From Marinomonas shanghaiensis (GTDB lineage Bacteria; Pseudomonadota; Gammaproteobacteria; Pseudomonadales; Marinomonadaceae): a stretch of 64,000 nt of DNA. This document shows, piece after piece, positions 1 through 8,313 of this stretch (its first letter is position 1; each line of letters opens with the position of its first letter). Made by a program: the position numbers and the translations under genes. Under the pieces are notes generated by a model. The model saw nothing but the letters and a program-made list of their open reading frames with translations. It was not told the DNA's origin and did no database searches. The DNA is taken from contig NZ_QGOK01000003.1 in assembly GCF_003259175.1 (NCBI RefSeq), forward strand, positions 1-64,000, in the 5' to 3' direction.

Positions 1-1
1 C

Positions 2-1417
2 GATAACACACCGACTCTAAGTGCAGGTACAGCAACAGCGACTTTAGTTGAAGCAGGCGGTATAAACAATGCCACTACGGGGACGAATAATGCGTCGATT
101 ACGCTGACTAAGAGTGATGTCGATACAGTCGGTGTTGTTGGTTACGATGCGGTGTTTTTAACAAATAACGGTTGGACAACAACGGATAATGGCGCCACTT
201 ATTCTAGAGTTGGGACTTATGGAACAGCGACAATAACAACCTCGACAGATGTCATTAGCTATGTTCTGAACAATAATGCGGCTAATACACAAAGTTTGAC
301 CAGTGGTCAATCTGTTACAGATAGTTTTACGATTCAAATAACGGACGGTAATGCTACAGGAATGACCACCGCGGTGTTTGAGATCGATGGCGCCAACGAC
401 GCACCGATTGTTTCTGGCACAGTGGCGAATATGTCTGGTACGTCAGGCCAGATCTTCACACCAGTGACCTTGCCGGCAAATTTATTTAGCGATCGTGATG
501 CCAATGATCAGTTGGTCTGGAGTGTTGAAAACCTGCCAACAGGCTTGGTATTTAACGCTGCAACGCGAACTATATCTGGAACACCTCGAGGTGGTTTTGA
601 AGGCGTTAATACACTGCAGGTTGTCGCGACCGATATCGATGGTGCTCAAGTTAGAGTACCTGTTACATTGACCTTGAATCCTGCGCCAGTGCAAGCACCT
701 GCTAGTTCACCGGTTGATGCTACGCCAATTGTACCCACTCAAAATACAGGTTTTACGGCGCCGGATATCGTGACGTCGACTAATGCTTTGCCAACAGGGG
801 TGGTTGAAACGTCTGGAGGCTCAAGGGGCTTTACTGAGGTAGCAGCATCGGCTGGTGTTAGTCAGGCTCAGCCGGTAGTTGAGGCGCCAGTAAACAACGC
901 ACCTAATGCGGGACAGGCGGCTGGCTCAAATACGGTCGTGGTCTCTGAATCCCGAGTGGCTGTGAATGTGGGCGCCGATGGTCAAGTTCAAGTCTCTGAA
1001 GCCAGTGGAGTATCGACGAATACGACAGGCTTAACAGTGGCAACCATTGTGCCGCAAGGAGAGCGAGTTTCTATTACCATTGCCGATACCTCCGCTCTTG
1101 CTCGTTACAGTGGTACGTTGGCAGACGGGACACAGCTTCCAGATTGGGTTGAAATTAACCCAACGACGGGTGAAGTGACCATGACACCGCCACCAGGACA
1201 AGGAACCATTACGTTAAAAATTAACGCAGTGGATGCCGGTGGCAATGTGCGGATATTGGAAATAGAGGTGGATTTGGAGAGTTTATCTCAAACCGCACCA
1301 GCGGATACGGTAACAGACATCACTTCTGTTTATATGTCGTTGGATGATCAATTATCTGTTGCTGCGGAGCAGTACGACGATTATGGGAGCGGCTTGATGA
1401 AGCTGTTGGCTTCTTAA
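2..1417 (+). CDS. C-terminal part of a large VCBS/Ig-like repeat surface protein (5' partial)
   Basis: The reading frame is open from base 2, so the gene starts outside the window and only the last 471 codons are visible. The first ~130 residues form a VCBS-type repeat ending in the typical NDAP. Next comes a putative Ig/cadherin-like (He_PIG) domain with the motif GLVFNAATRTISGTP, then an Ala/Val/Pro-rich low-complexity linker, and then a second He_PIG-like domain (LPDWVEINPTTGEVTM). Such repeats are typical of large secreted or cell-surface adhesins. No RTX calcium nonapeptides are visible at the C-terminus, so a type I secretion signal is not obvious. The next gene starts 3 bases downstream and encodes an HlyD-type adaptor, suggesting a dedicated export or anchoring operon. 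The adhesin role is inferred from family knowledge. Confidence 0.8.
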   Translation, partial: DNTPTLSAGTATATLVEAGGINNATTGTNNASITLTKSDVDTVGVVGYDAVFLTNNGWTTTDNGATYSRVGTYGTATITTSTDVISYVLNNNAANTQSLTSGQSVTDSFTIQITDGNATGMTTAVFEIDGANDAPIVSGTVANMSGTSGQIFTPVTLPANLFSDRDANDQLVWSVENLPTGLVFNAATRTISGTPRGGFEGVNTLQVVATDIDGAQVRVPVTLTLNPAPVQAPASSPVDATPIVPTQNTGFTAPDIVTSTNALPTGVVETSGGSRGFTEVAASAGVSQAQPVVEAPVNNAPNAGQAAGSNTVVVSESRVAVNVGADGQVQVSEASGVSTNTTGLTVATIVPQGERVSITIADTSALARYSGTLADGTQLPDWVEINPTTGEVTMTPPPGQGTITLKINAVDAGGNVRILEIEVDLESLSQTAPADTVTDITSVYMSLDDQLSVAAEQYDDYGSGLMKLLAS

Positions 1418-1420
1418 CTT

Positions 1421-2758
1421 ATGTCTGAAAATGCAATTGCTCAATTGTTACAAATAGAGCAGCAGGTTCGTTGTTGTGAAACGGCGACGGACCTGGGTTT
1501 TATTTTAGTCAACACCACGAGAGATTTAGTTCCTTATCAGCAAGCTGTGTATTTGTCGGGGACGGAACTGGAATCTCTAAGGATACACGCAATAAGTGAC
1601 ATCGCTTTGGTTGATCGAACCACGCCCTTTAGTGCCTGGTTGGAGCAGGTGTCAGCGATTGTGAATGCGTCGGATCAGGTGAACAAAGTTCATACGATAG
1701 AGACAAAAAATTTGCCATCGTCACTATTGAATGATTTGAACGATTTTACGTCTCCGTATATGTTGTGGCTGCCTTTGCAGATTCCTTCTAAACCCAATCA
1801 AAGGGTGGGAGTACTTTGGTTGGCGAAATCTCAGCCATGGACAGAAAAAGAAATAGGCCTGTTGAAACATTTGGCTTCGAGTTACGCTCATGCTATGCAG
1901 ATGTTTGTTCATCATTCTGGGTGGGGAGCATGGCGACGTCGTTTTCTGTCTAAGAAGGTCAGTTTGGCTGCGGCGGCTGTGTTGATTTTACTGGGTTTTG
2001 TGCCGGTTCGTTTAACGGTTCTAGCGCCTGCCGAGATTATTGCAAAAGATGCTCTTTTAGTGACGTCTGCGATTGCTGGTGCGGTACGTGAGGTGATGGT
2101 AAAACCGGGTGATGTGGTCAGCACAGGGCAGCCCTTGGTTATGATGGACCGAACCGAGTATCAAGGGAGTTTTGACGTTGCGCAGCGAGAATTGGAAAGG
2201 GCGCTGGCGGAGCTGAGAACCACAGAGCAAGCTGGTTACGTTGATCGTCGAAAAAAAGCGGAATTGGCTGAACTGGAGTCTCAAGTCGCGCTTAAAACGA
2301 TTGAACGGAATTATTTGCAAACAAAGCTAGACCAGACACAAATTGTGGCAGATAAAGCGGGTACTGTGGTGCTCGATGATCCTGAAAAATGGAAAGGGCG
2401 TCCGGTTGTTGTTGGTGAGCGTATTTTGTCGATAGCGGACCCGAACAATATACAATTAGAGATTAGGTTGCCGGTTACCGATGCTATTTCACTAAATCAC
2501 GGTAACGAAGTGACGCTATTTCTTGATACTGATCCTTTAAACCCTATTCCATTTCTGGTGAACTATTCGTCTTTTGAGCCGAATTTAACCCAAGATCAAA
2601 TCATTGCTTATCGTATTGTGGCGGATATTCAGAGTGAGGCTCAGCCGCCCAGAATTGGTCTGCGTGGTACGGCGAAGCTGTATGGTGACGAGGTGTCGTT
2701 AGCGTATTATCTGTTGCGTCGTCCTATTACCTTCGTCCGTCAATTTTTGGGGTGGTAG
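1421..2758 (+). CDS. GAF domain-HlyD family membrane fusion protein
   Basis: The protein has 445 residues. Residues ~20-160 look like a cytoplasmic GAF-type domain. A basic stretch (WRRRFLSKK) leads into one membrane segment at ~180-198, then a biotin/lipoyl-like hairpin (about 217-250, with VKPGDVVSTGQPLV), a short coiled coil (~250-300) and a beta-barrel region. HlyD/RND-type adaptors bridge inner-membrane exporters to an outer-membrane channel. A GAF domain on the cytoplasmic side is unusual and could be a sensory or docking module. The gene sits 3 bases after the surface protein and abuts the M50-HlyD gene, so the three are almost certainly co-transcribed. No ABC ATPase or TolC-like gene is visible in the window. 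Substrate unknown. Confidence 0.8.
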   Translation: MSENAIAQLLQIEQQVRCCETATDLGFILVNTTRDLVPYQQAVYLSGTELESLRIHAISDIALVDRTTPFSAWLEQVSAIVNASDQVNKVHTIETKNLPSSLLNDLNDFTSPYMLWLPLQIPSKPNQRVGVLWLAKSQPWTEKEIGLLKHLASSYAHAMQMFVHHSGWGAWRRRFLSKKVSLAAAAVLILLGFVPVRLTVLAPAEIIAKDALLVTSAIAGAVREVMVKPGDVVSTGQPLVMMDRTEYQGSFDVAQRELERALAELRTTEQAGYVDRRKKAELAELESQVALKTIERNYLQTKLDQTQIVADKAGTVVLDDPEKWKGRPVVVGERILSIADPNNIQLEIRLPVTDAISLNHGNEVTLFLDTDPLNPIPFLVNYSSFEPNLTQDQIIAYRIVADIQSEAQPPRIGLRGTAKLYGDEVSLAYYLLRRPITFVRQFLGW

Positions 2759-4873
2759 GTGTCGGTTCAGATGGAAGTGAAAGCACTCCCGATATTGCGT
2801 CAAAATTTGTCTTTATTGACAGCTCCGCCTGATGAAGAGGGGGAGCCTCGCTGGCAGATCTTTGATCCGCTGAGTAATAAATTTTATTATTTGTCTCGAA
2901 CGGCTTTTTATATTTTTCGAGAGTGGCGTTATGCCAGTCATGCTGATGATTTACTGTCTCGACTCGCCCAAAAGGGTATCGAGGTCGAAGCGGCGGAATT
3001 TGACTATTTTCTGCGTTTCTTGGAGTCGAATCATTTCTTGGAAGCCCGAAGTGAAAAAGACTTGGCAAGACTGCGAGCCGAAGTCAGCCAACATAAAAAG
3101 CATTTTTTATCATGGCTTCTGCACAATTATTTGTTCATCAAAATCCCACTGTTTCGCCCCGATTTATTTTTAAATCGCTACTATCCAATGGCCAAGTATC
3201 TTTTTAAATGGCGTTTAGACAGGGTGGCCTTGGTGTTAGGCGCACTTGGATTAGTTATGGTGTTGAGACAATGGGAGACCTTTACCCATACTTTTCAAGA
3301 TTTATTCAATGTATCGGCGATTGTGTATTACATTTTGGCCTTGGTTTTGGTGAAAACCGCCCATGAATTAGGGCACGCGTTGGTGGCGAAACGCTATGGC
3401 TGTCGAGTCAGCTCGATGGGGGTGGCGTTTTTATTGATGACACCTATTTTGTATACTGATACAACGGATGCTTGGCGTTTACGCTCGCGCTTTCAGCGGC
3501 TAAGTATCGTAACCGCAGGAGTGAAAGTTGAAATCTACATTGCTTGCGTGGCGACATTTTTATGGGCCATCGTACCTGATGGTGGGCTGCGTGGTGTGTT
3601 GTTTTTTGTGGCTACGACCAGCTGGGTCTCTTCACTATTGATTAATATTAGCCCTTTTATGCGCTTTGATGGCTATTATGCCTTGTCAGATTTTCTGGGT
3701 ATGGAAAACCTTCAGCCGCGCTCTTTTTTAGTCGGGAAGTGGTTCTTGCGAGAGCGATTATTTGGTTTTGGCTTTTTACCACCTGAACCTTTAAATCGTA
3801 AAAAATGTGCTTTGATGGTGACTTATGCTTGGTGCACTTGGGTTTACCGGTTTTTCTTATTTTTAGGCATTGCTGCTTTGGTGTATTACTTCGCTTTTAA
3901 AGTATTAGGCATTGTTCTTTTTTTGGTAGAAATTATTTGGTTCGTGCTGCTGCCAATTGTGAAAGAAGTAAAGGTTTGGATCAGTTTGAGAAAAAATATG
4001 TCGTTTAATCGTGCAACTACAATGACGTTATTGGTATGTGTGCTGGGGTTGCTCCTGCTGATTGTACCCTGGAAAACGCACATTAGTGTGCCTGCGGTCG
4101 TCACGTTTGAGCGTCATCAAACCCTTTACCCGAGTGAGGCGAGTAAAGTCGTTGCTTGGCAGGTGGCGCCAAATGAAAAGGTAAAGCAAGGGCAGTTACT
4201 GATATTGCTAGAGTCTCCCGATGTTGAACAGCAAATTGTGTTGACTCAGTCTAGGCTGAACGCGTTGCAAATAAGTTGGCAGCGAGCGGGATCCGGTGCG
4301 GGCATATTGGATGCCTTTTCTAGTCTACAAGTACAGATAGCGAGGGAGCAATCTCGCCTACAATCCTTGCTTGACCAAAGAGAAAGGCTTGCGATTAAAG
4401 CGCCTTATGATGGTTATATAGGGGAGTGGTTGCCATTAACGGTTGGCGATTATGTTAATGAGCGTTCAGCTTTAGCGACACTGTATGACGATGAAAGTCT
4501 GATGGTTAAAGCCTATATAGATGGTCGTTTTATTCCACTTTTGAACCACAATGAGATGGCTTCATTTATGGGAAATGATGGTAATCCGTTGGCGGCTAGC
4601 CTGCTTATTGATAAGGTGATACCGATTGCGGTGAAACGTCTACAGTACCCAGGGCTTGCTTCTGTTTATGGTGGTGCCATAGCCACGCAAAAATTAGAGG
4701 ATGAATTGATCCCTGAAATGGCCACATATGAAGTGCATCTGACATTACAAGGCAGCATGCCGCTTAACCGGCAACAATTTGGTATGGTCAGTTTGGCGAT
4801 TGAGCCTACCAGTTTTCTCGTGGATGGTTTGCGTTACCTCTACGGTGTATTTATTCGTGAGTCGGGCTTTTAA
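2759..4873 (+). CDS. PqqD-like/M50 zinc metalloprotease/HlyD fusion membrane protein
   Basis: The protein has 704 residues and starts with GTG directly after the previous stop. Residues ~30-100 resemble a PqqD-like winged helix (WQIFDPLSNKFYYLS). Several membrane segments follow, with the M50 site-2 protease zinc motif HELGH at 202-206 and the distal ligand motif FDGYY (Asp304). After a last membrane segment (~415-435) comes an HlyD-type periplasmic part with a lipoyl-like half motif (VAPNEKVKQGQLLILLESPD), a coiled coil and a second half (IKAPYDGYIGEWLPLTVGDYV). Related proteins are annotated as putative peptide zinc metalloproteases or HlyD-like adaptors. Because all zinc-binding residues are present, activity is plausible. 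Its role in processing or exporting the neighbouring surface protein is inferred. Confidence 0.8.
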   Translation: MSVQMEVKALPILRQNLSLLTAPPDEEGEPRWQIFDPLSNKFYYLSRTAFYIFREWRYASHADDLLSRLAQKGIEVEAAEFDYFLRFLESNHFLEARSEKDLARLRAEVSQHKKHFLSWLLHNYLFIKIPLFRPDLFLNRYYPMAKYLFKWRLDRVALVLGALGLVMVLRQWETFTHTFQDLFNVSAIVYYILALVLVKTAHELGHALVAKRYGCRVSSMGVAFLLMTPILYTDTTDAWRLRSRFQRLSIVTAGVKVEIYIACVATFLWAIVPDGGLRGVLFFVATTSWVSSLLINISPFMRFDGYYALSDFLGMENLQPRSFLVGKWFLRERLFGFGFLPPEPLNRKKCALMVTYAWCTWVYRFFLFLGIAALVYYFAFKVLGIVLFLVEIIWFVLLPIVKEVKVWISLRKNMSFNRATTMTLLVCVLGLLLLIVPWKTHISVPAVVTFERHQTLYPSEASKVVAWQVAPNEKVKQGQLLILLESPDVEQQIVLTQSRLNALQISWQRAGSGAGILDAFSSLQVQIAREQSRLQSLLDQRERLAIKAPYDGYIGEWLPLTVGDYVNERSALATLYDDESLMVKAYIDGRFIPLLNHNEMASFMGNDGNPLAASLLIDKVIPIAVKRLQYPGLASVYGGAIATQKLEDELIPEMATYEVHLTLQGSMPLNRQQFGMVSLAIEPTSFLVDGLRYLYGVFIRESGF

Positions 4874-4902
4874 GTCAGGCCAGATGTCGATCATAAAATG
4901 AA

Positions 4903-5739
4903 ATGAATAACATGAAAGAGAAAAATCACGTAACGATTGCTTGGACGACTGCGCAGATTGATGCAGTGGTCAAAGATCTGGCTAACCTACGTTTAACGGT
5001 AGATTTAGATCTTGTTCCTCGTTATCCCTACTTTGGGCGTAAAATATACCCTTTAGGCCGTTGTAAAGAAATCCGCGACGCGGTTTTTGCCGAATTACAA
5101 ACTCAACTTCAGCAACCAAAAGGAGAGGGGATAGCCTTAATACGAGATGCGCTTGATAAGGGGGCGGTGTTAAAGAAAATATGGGGAGATTTACGTGGCG
5201 TGTATTTTCAAAATGCCATGACGCTTGGTGAGTGGTATTTGGATGTTTCGAATGATACCGTGAATCCAAATAAACCGAGAGTTGAGGTTTTGCCTTTGGC
5301 CGAGTCGGGTTTTTCACACATATCGAGTTTCGAACAGTTTGTAAAAGTCGCTCAAATGTATTGGGGCGTTGACGTTTATCGTAATGATGTTTGCCCGGCA
5401 CTCGCGCCTTTTATGCCTATGGTGTATGTGCGTGACGATGGTGTTAGTTGGGTTGGTGAAGCGAATGATGATATGTTGGCGATGACGATGGCTAATGAAT
5501 TTTTAGCCGCGGAACGTATTTTACCCACATTGCCACCCCCTCCGAAAACCTTGTTACAGCAATGGCAAACGGTTTTATCCGGTGTTCCTCATAATGAATT
5601 TTTGCATGGTCAAGGCGATGCTATAGAATATTGTCAACACTATAGAGCGCAGCAATATCATGTGGGATCTCGTGTACGTGACAGTGCCGTGATGGCCTAT
5701 CTGGCTTTGCCAAGAGGCATTGATTATGCACAGCAGTGA
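4903..5739 (+). CDS. Conserved hypothetical protein downstream of the M50-HlyD gene
   Basis: The protein has 278 residues, with no signal peptide or membrane segment visible and no domain I recognise. It is rich in aromatic residues and has a proline run near residue 208 (LPTLPPPPKTLL). The start could be ATG 4903 or ATG 4912; neither has a strong Shine-Dalgarno sequence. It lies 29 bases after the M50-HlyD gene with no terminator between them, and its end overlaps the start of the next gene, so it looks like part of the same operon. A soluble cytoplasmic protein is the likeliest reading. No function is assigned. Confidence 0.6.
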   Translation: MNNMKEKNHVTIAWTTAQIDAVVKDLANLRLTVDLDLVPRYPYFGRKIYPLGRCKEIRDAVFAELQTQLQQPKGEGIALIRDALDKGAVLKKIWGDLRGVYFQNAMTLGEWYLDVSNDTVNPNKPRVEVLPLAESGFSHISSFEQFVKVAQMYWGVDVYRNDVCPALAPFMPMVYVRDDGVSWVGEANDDMLAMTMANEFLAAERILPTLPPPPKTLLQQWQTVLSGVPHNEFLHGQGDAIEYCQHYRAQQYHVGSRVRDSAVMAYLALPRGIDYAQQ

Positions 5740-6229
5740 GAAAGAAAAAATTGCTCTTGAGCATCAAGCGGCTAAGCTTTTTATGCGTTGTTATGAGCGC
5801 AATACGGGTAAGGCTATTCGTCACATATGGCACAATGATCCCATTCGCCCTGATGTGTCCTGTATGTTGGAAGGTGAACGGTTGGATTTGGAAATTGCTC
5901 ACCTTTATGGTTCAGAAGAAGAGGCCATGGAAATATTGGGGCGGGACCTGACGGATACGACGCGTGGTGTGTTACGGGCATTAAAAGAGCAACCTGCCGA
6001 TGAACGGTTATTGCAATCTCTGAACCGAATTCTAGAAAATAAAGCCGCTAAGCGTTACGACACCAAGCGTGTCTGGCTGGTGATTCGAAATGCTCATCCC
6101 GCTTGGAGTAAAGAAGACATAAAAGCCTTGGAGCATCTTATCACTGTCCCTGTTCCTCATGCTTTTGAGAAGGTGTGGATTGTGGGCGATATGGAAGGTA
6201 AAAGCGGCATCGTTCGCCTGTATCCATAG
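5726..6229 (+). CDS. Hypothetical protein with a possible PD-(D/E)xK-like core
   Basis: The ATG at 5726 gives 167 residues; a TTG two codons earlier is less likely. The start overlaps the previous gene by 14 bases, which implies translational coupling. The segment RPDVSCMLEGERLDLEIAHLY (residues 41-61, split here as RPDVSCMLEG and ERLDLEIAHLY) places a Pro-Asp before a beta hairpin and an Asp-x-Glu. This resembles the PD-(D/E)xK nuclease fold, but the lysine position is not conserved. A hydrophobic strand (VWLVIRNA, ~114-121) follows, as in that fold. This is inference from spacing only; the protein could be an unrelated alpha/beta protein. It ends the visible plus-strand operon. Confidence 0.5.
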   Translation: MHSSEKEKIALEHQAAKLFMRCYERNTGKAIRHIWHNDPIRPDVSCMLEGERLDLEIAHLYGSEEEAMEILGRDLTDTTRGVLRALKEQPADERLLQSLNRILENKAAKRYDTKRVWLVIRNAHPAWSKEDIKALEHLITVPVPHAFEKVWIVGDMEGKSGIVRLYP

Positions 6230-6239
6230 CAGCGGGTCT

Positions 6240-6401
6240 TCAGTGGCTGTCTTTATTTTGCTCTGCTTTTTTTCTTGCGAGTTGATTCAGTCTTATTTGC
6301 TCTGCTTTGTATTTTTTTAGGACGATGAGCCCAATCATCAAAGCTAAGCAAAAGAAAATAATAGCAAACGCGCCAAGGGCGACAGTAGCAAGAGAGTTCA
6401 T
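6240..6401 (-). CDS. Small single-pass membrane protein, 53 aa
   Basis: The reverse strand reads ATG at 6401 to TGA at 6240. The product begins MNSLATVALGAFAIIFF, has one membrane helix (~residues 5-28), and a strongly basic then charged cytoplasmic tail (VLKKYKAEQIRLNQLARKK). An AAGG sits about 9 bases before the ATG. The arrangement of hydrophobic helix then positively charged tail is typical of real small membrane proteins rather than random ORFs. It lies between the upstream operon and a strong hairpin. Function unknown. Confidence 0.5.
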   Translation of the reverse strand: MNSLATVALGAFAIIFFCLALMIGLIVLKKYKAEQIRLNQLARKKAEQNKDSH

Positions 6402-6437
6402 GGCATTTGACCTTAGAAAATAGTGCAGAGATTATAT

Positions 6438-6481
6438 AAAAAAATGACCGCTTTTATAGATGAGTAAAGTGGTCATTTTTT
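6438..6481. terminator. Bidirectional terminator between the hypothetical operon and guaD
   Basis: A long stem pairs AAAATGACCGCTTT with AAAGTGGTCATTTT (one G-U) around a loop of about ten bases. It is flanked by A and T runs on both sides, so it can stop transcription from either strand. It follows guaD on the minus strand and the unknown operon on the plus strand. Confidence 0.75.
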
Positions 6482-6506
6482 GCTTTTGGATGAAGATGAG
6501 TCGATT

Positions 6507-7808
6507 TTAGCGTTGGTGTACGCATTGTCCGGCGGAATAAGTCGCTTGAATTGCGCGGTCATCACCAATAGTCATAAAGACAAAAAGCGTCTCTTCGATG
6601 CCTTTTGATAAGGCCAAGCGTGATGTGAGCAGTGGTGTGGCTTTTTTATCAAGAATGACAAAATCTGCTTCGCTACCAATCGTTAAGTTACCAATTTTGT
6701 CTTCTAAACGGAGCGCTCTCGCCCCACCTAAGGTCGATAAATACAGAGACTTGATTGGGTTTAAGTTTTCATTTTGCAGCTGAATGACCTTGTAGGCTTC
6801 GTTCATGGTTTGTAGCATGGAAAAGCTGGTTCCACCACCGATGTCTGTGCCAAGGCCCACGTTGACCTTATGCTCTTCTGCTTTATTAAGCTTGAATAAA
6901 CCACTACCAATAAACAGGTTCGAGGTTGGGCAGAAAGAAATTGCCGAGCCTGTTTCGTGTAGTCTATGGTATTCGTTGTCGCAAAGGTGAATGCCGTGAG
7001 CAAATACAGAACGTTCGCTTAGCAGTTTGTGTTGATCGTAAACGTCTAAATAGTTCGTACTCTCTGGGAATAAATCTTGTACCCAAGCGCACTCATCTTT
7101 GTTTTCAGACAGGTGCGTGTGCATATACACATCGTCGTATTCGCTAAGTAGCTTGCCCGCTAATTGTAACTGCTCATCTGAGCTGGTCGGTGCAAAACGG
7201 GGGGTGATGGCATAATGGAGTCGACCTTTGTTATGCCAAGTCTCAATCAGTTGCTTACTCTCTAGATAGCTGGTTTCTGGCGTATCGGTTAAATAATCCG
7301 GTGCATTTCGATCCATCATGACTTTGCCGCAAATCATGCGTAAGTTATGCACTTCGCAGGCTTCAAAAAAAGCATCGACAGAGACTTTGTGTACCGTACC
7401 AAACACCAACGCAGTGGTCGTGCCATTGCGTAACAATTCTTTGAGGAAACGATCGGCGACTTCACGAGCATGGACTTTGTCGGCAAATTTGCTTTCTTCC
7501 GGAAACGTGTATGTATTAAGCCAAGTTAACAACTGTTCGCCGTAGGAGCCTATCATATCGGTTTGTGGGTAATGGATATGAGTATCGATGAACCCTGGAG
7601 TGATAACGGCGTCGGGATAGTGTTCAATGGGAGTATTGTTGGGCAGCGTTTGCAATAGATCGGCTGCCTCACCAATAGCGTGGATTTTGTCGTCTTGAAT
7701 GACTAATAAGCCATCTTCAAAGTATTCATAAGCCGCCTTTATACCGACATCTTTTGGGTCTGCGATGCAGTGAACAATGGCGGCACGCCAAGCTTTTAAA
7801 TAGCTCAT
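6507..7808 (-). CDS. guaD: Guanine deaminase
   Basis: This is a 433-residue amidohydrolase that converts guanine to xanthine and ammonia in purine salvage and catabolism. The zinc-binding HIH (77-79) sits in the motif PGFIDTHIHYPQTDMIGSYG, which is characteristic of GuaD. The later MHTHLSE and GTDIGGGTSFS motifs supply the other metal ligands and the catalytic Asp. Length matches the bacterial family (~430-440). It is a monocistronic minus-strand gene: the next gene upstream (VanZ-like) is 119 bases away, and a strong hairpin follows it. No other purine catabolism gene is nearby, though hpt (purine salvage) lies at 53.7 kb. Confidence 0.93.
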   Translation of the reverse strand: MSYLKAWRAAIVHCIADPKDVGIKAAYEYFEDGLLVIQDDKIHAIGEAADLLQTLPNNTPIEHYPDAVITPGFIDTHIHYPQTDMIGSYGEQLLTWLNTYTFPEESKFADKVHAREVADRFLKELLRNGTTTALVFGTVHKVSVDAFFEACEVHNLRMICGKVMMDRNAPDYLTDTPETSYLESKQLIETWHNKGRLHYAITPRFAPTSSDEQLQLAGKLLSEYDDVYMHTHLSENKDECAWVQDLFPESTNYLDVYDQHKLLSERSVFAHGIHLCDNEYHRLHETGSAISFCPTSNLFIGSGLFKLNKAEEHKVNVGLGTDIGGGTSFSMLQTMNEAYKVIQLQNENLNPIKSLYLSTLGGARALRLEDKIGNLTIGSEADFVILDKKATPLLTSRLALSKGIEETLFVFMTIGDDRAIQATYSAGQCVHQR

Positions 7809-7927
7809 CTAATCTCTCTTTAATATTGAGTGGATGTCTTTTTCAAAAAAATATTTGACCGGTTGGTTATACTTTAACAGGTCTTTTTCTGTCTTTCAGC
7901 AAACTATTTTTGATTGAAAAGGATTAT

Positions 7928-8299
7928 TTAGAGAGAGTGTTTTAAAAAACGTCCTAATAATAGTTTGCTAAGGACAATGAAAATGACGCCTGAACTATTT
8001 GCATAGAAATCAAACCATTCGCCGTAGCGGTTGATATAGGGTTGGATGAGTTCTATTACTCCCCCCAAAAAGACAATAAAGGAAGCCATAACAATAAAGC
8101 GTTTCATCGGACCAAAAGCACAGAGCAGAGTCCAGCCACCAAAACCAAGTAAATGATGCAGTTTGTCAGAACCTGGGGCTGGAGGAAGATATTCGGCTGG
8201 CGTAAGAGTCGATACGCCTATGATAATTGCCCCCAAGAGAAAGCCGACAGCTTGTGCTGTCGGGGAAGTGAACCATGTGAGAGAAAATGATTTAGACAT
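7928..8299 (-). CDS. VanZ-like family membrane protein
   Basis: The protein has 123 residues and about four membrane helices. The VanZ-family signatures are visible: DKLHHLLGFGGWTLL near the second helix and ELIQPYINRYGEWFDFYANSSG near the third. VanZ-like proteins are small integral membrane proteins of mostly unknown role, named after a teicoplanin-resistance accessory protein. There is no vancomycin-resistance context here. It lies 14 bases downstream of dbpA on the same strand and may be co-transcribed with it. Confidence 0.8.
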   Translation of the reverse strand: MSKSFSLTWFTSPTAQAVGFLLGAIIIGVSTLTPAEYLPPAPGSDKLHHLLGFGGWTLLCAFGPMKRFIVMASFIVFLGGVIELIQPYINRYGEWFDFYANSSGVIFIVLSKLLLGRFLKHSL

Positions 8300-8313
8300 T
8301 GGTGTCGCTTTTC

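Noticed and set aside
7928..8299. Glycopeptide resistance gene vanZ
   Set aside because: Only the broad VanZ-like membrane family matches; none of the vanHAX or vanRS genes is near.
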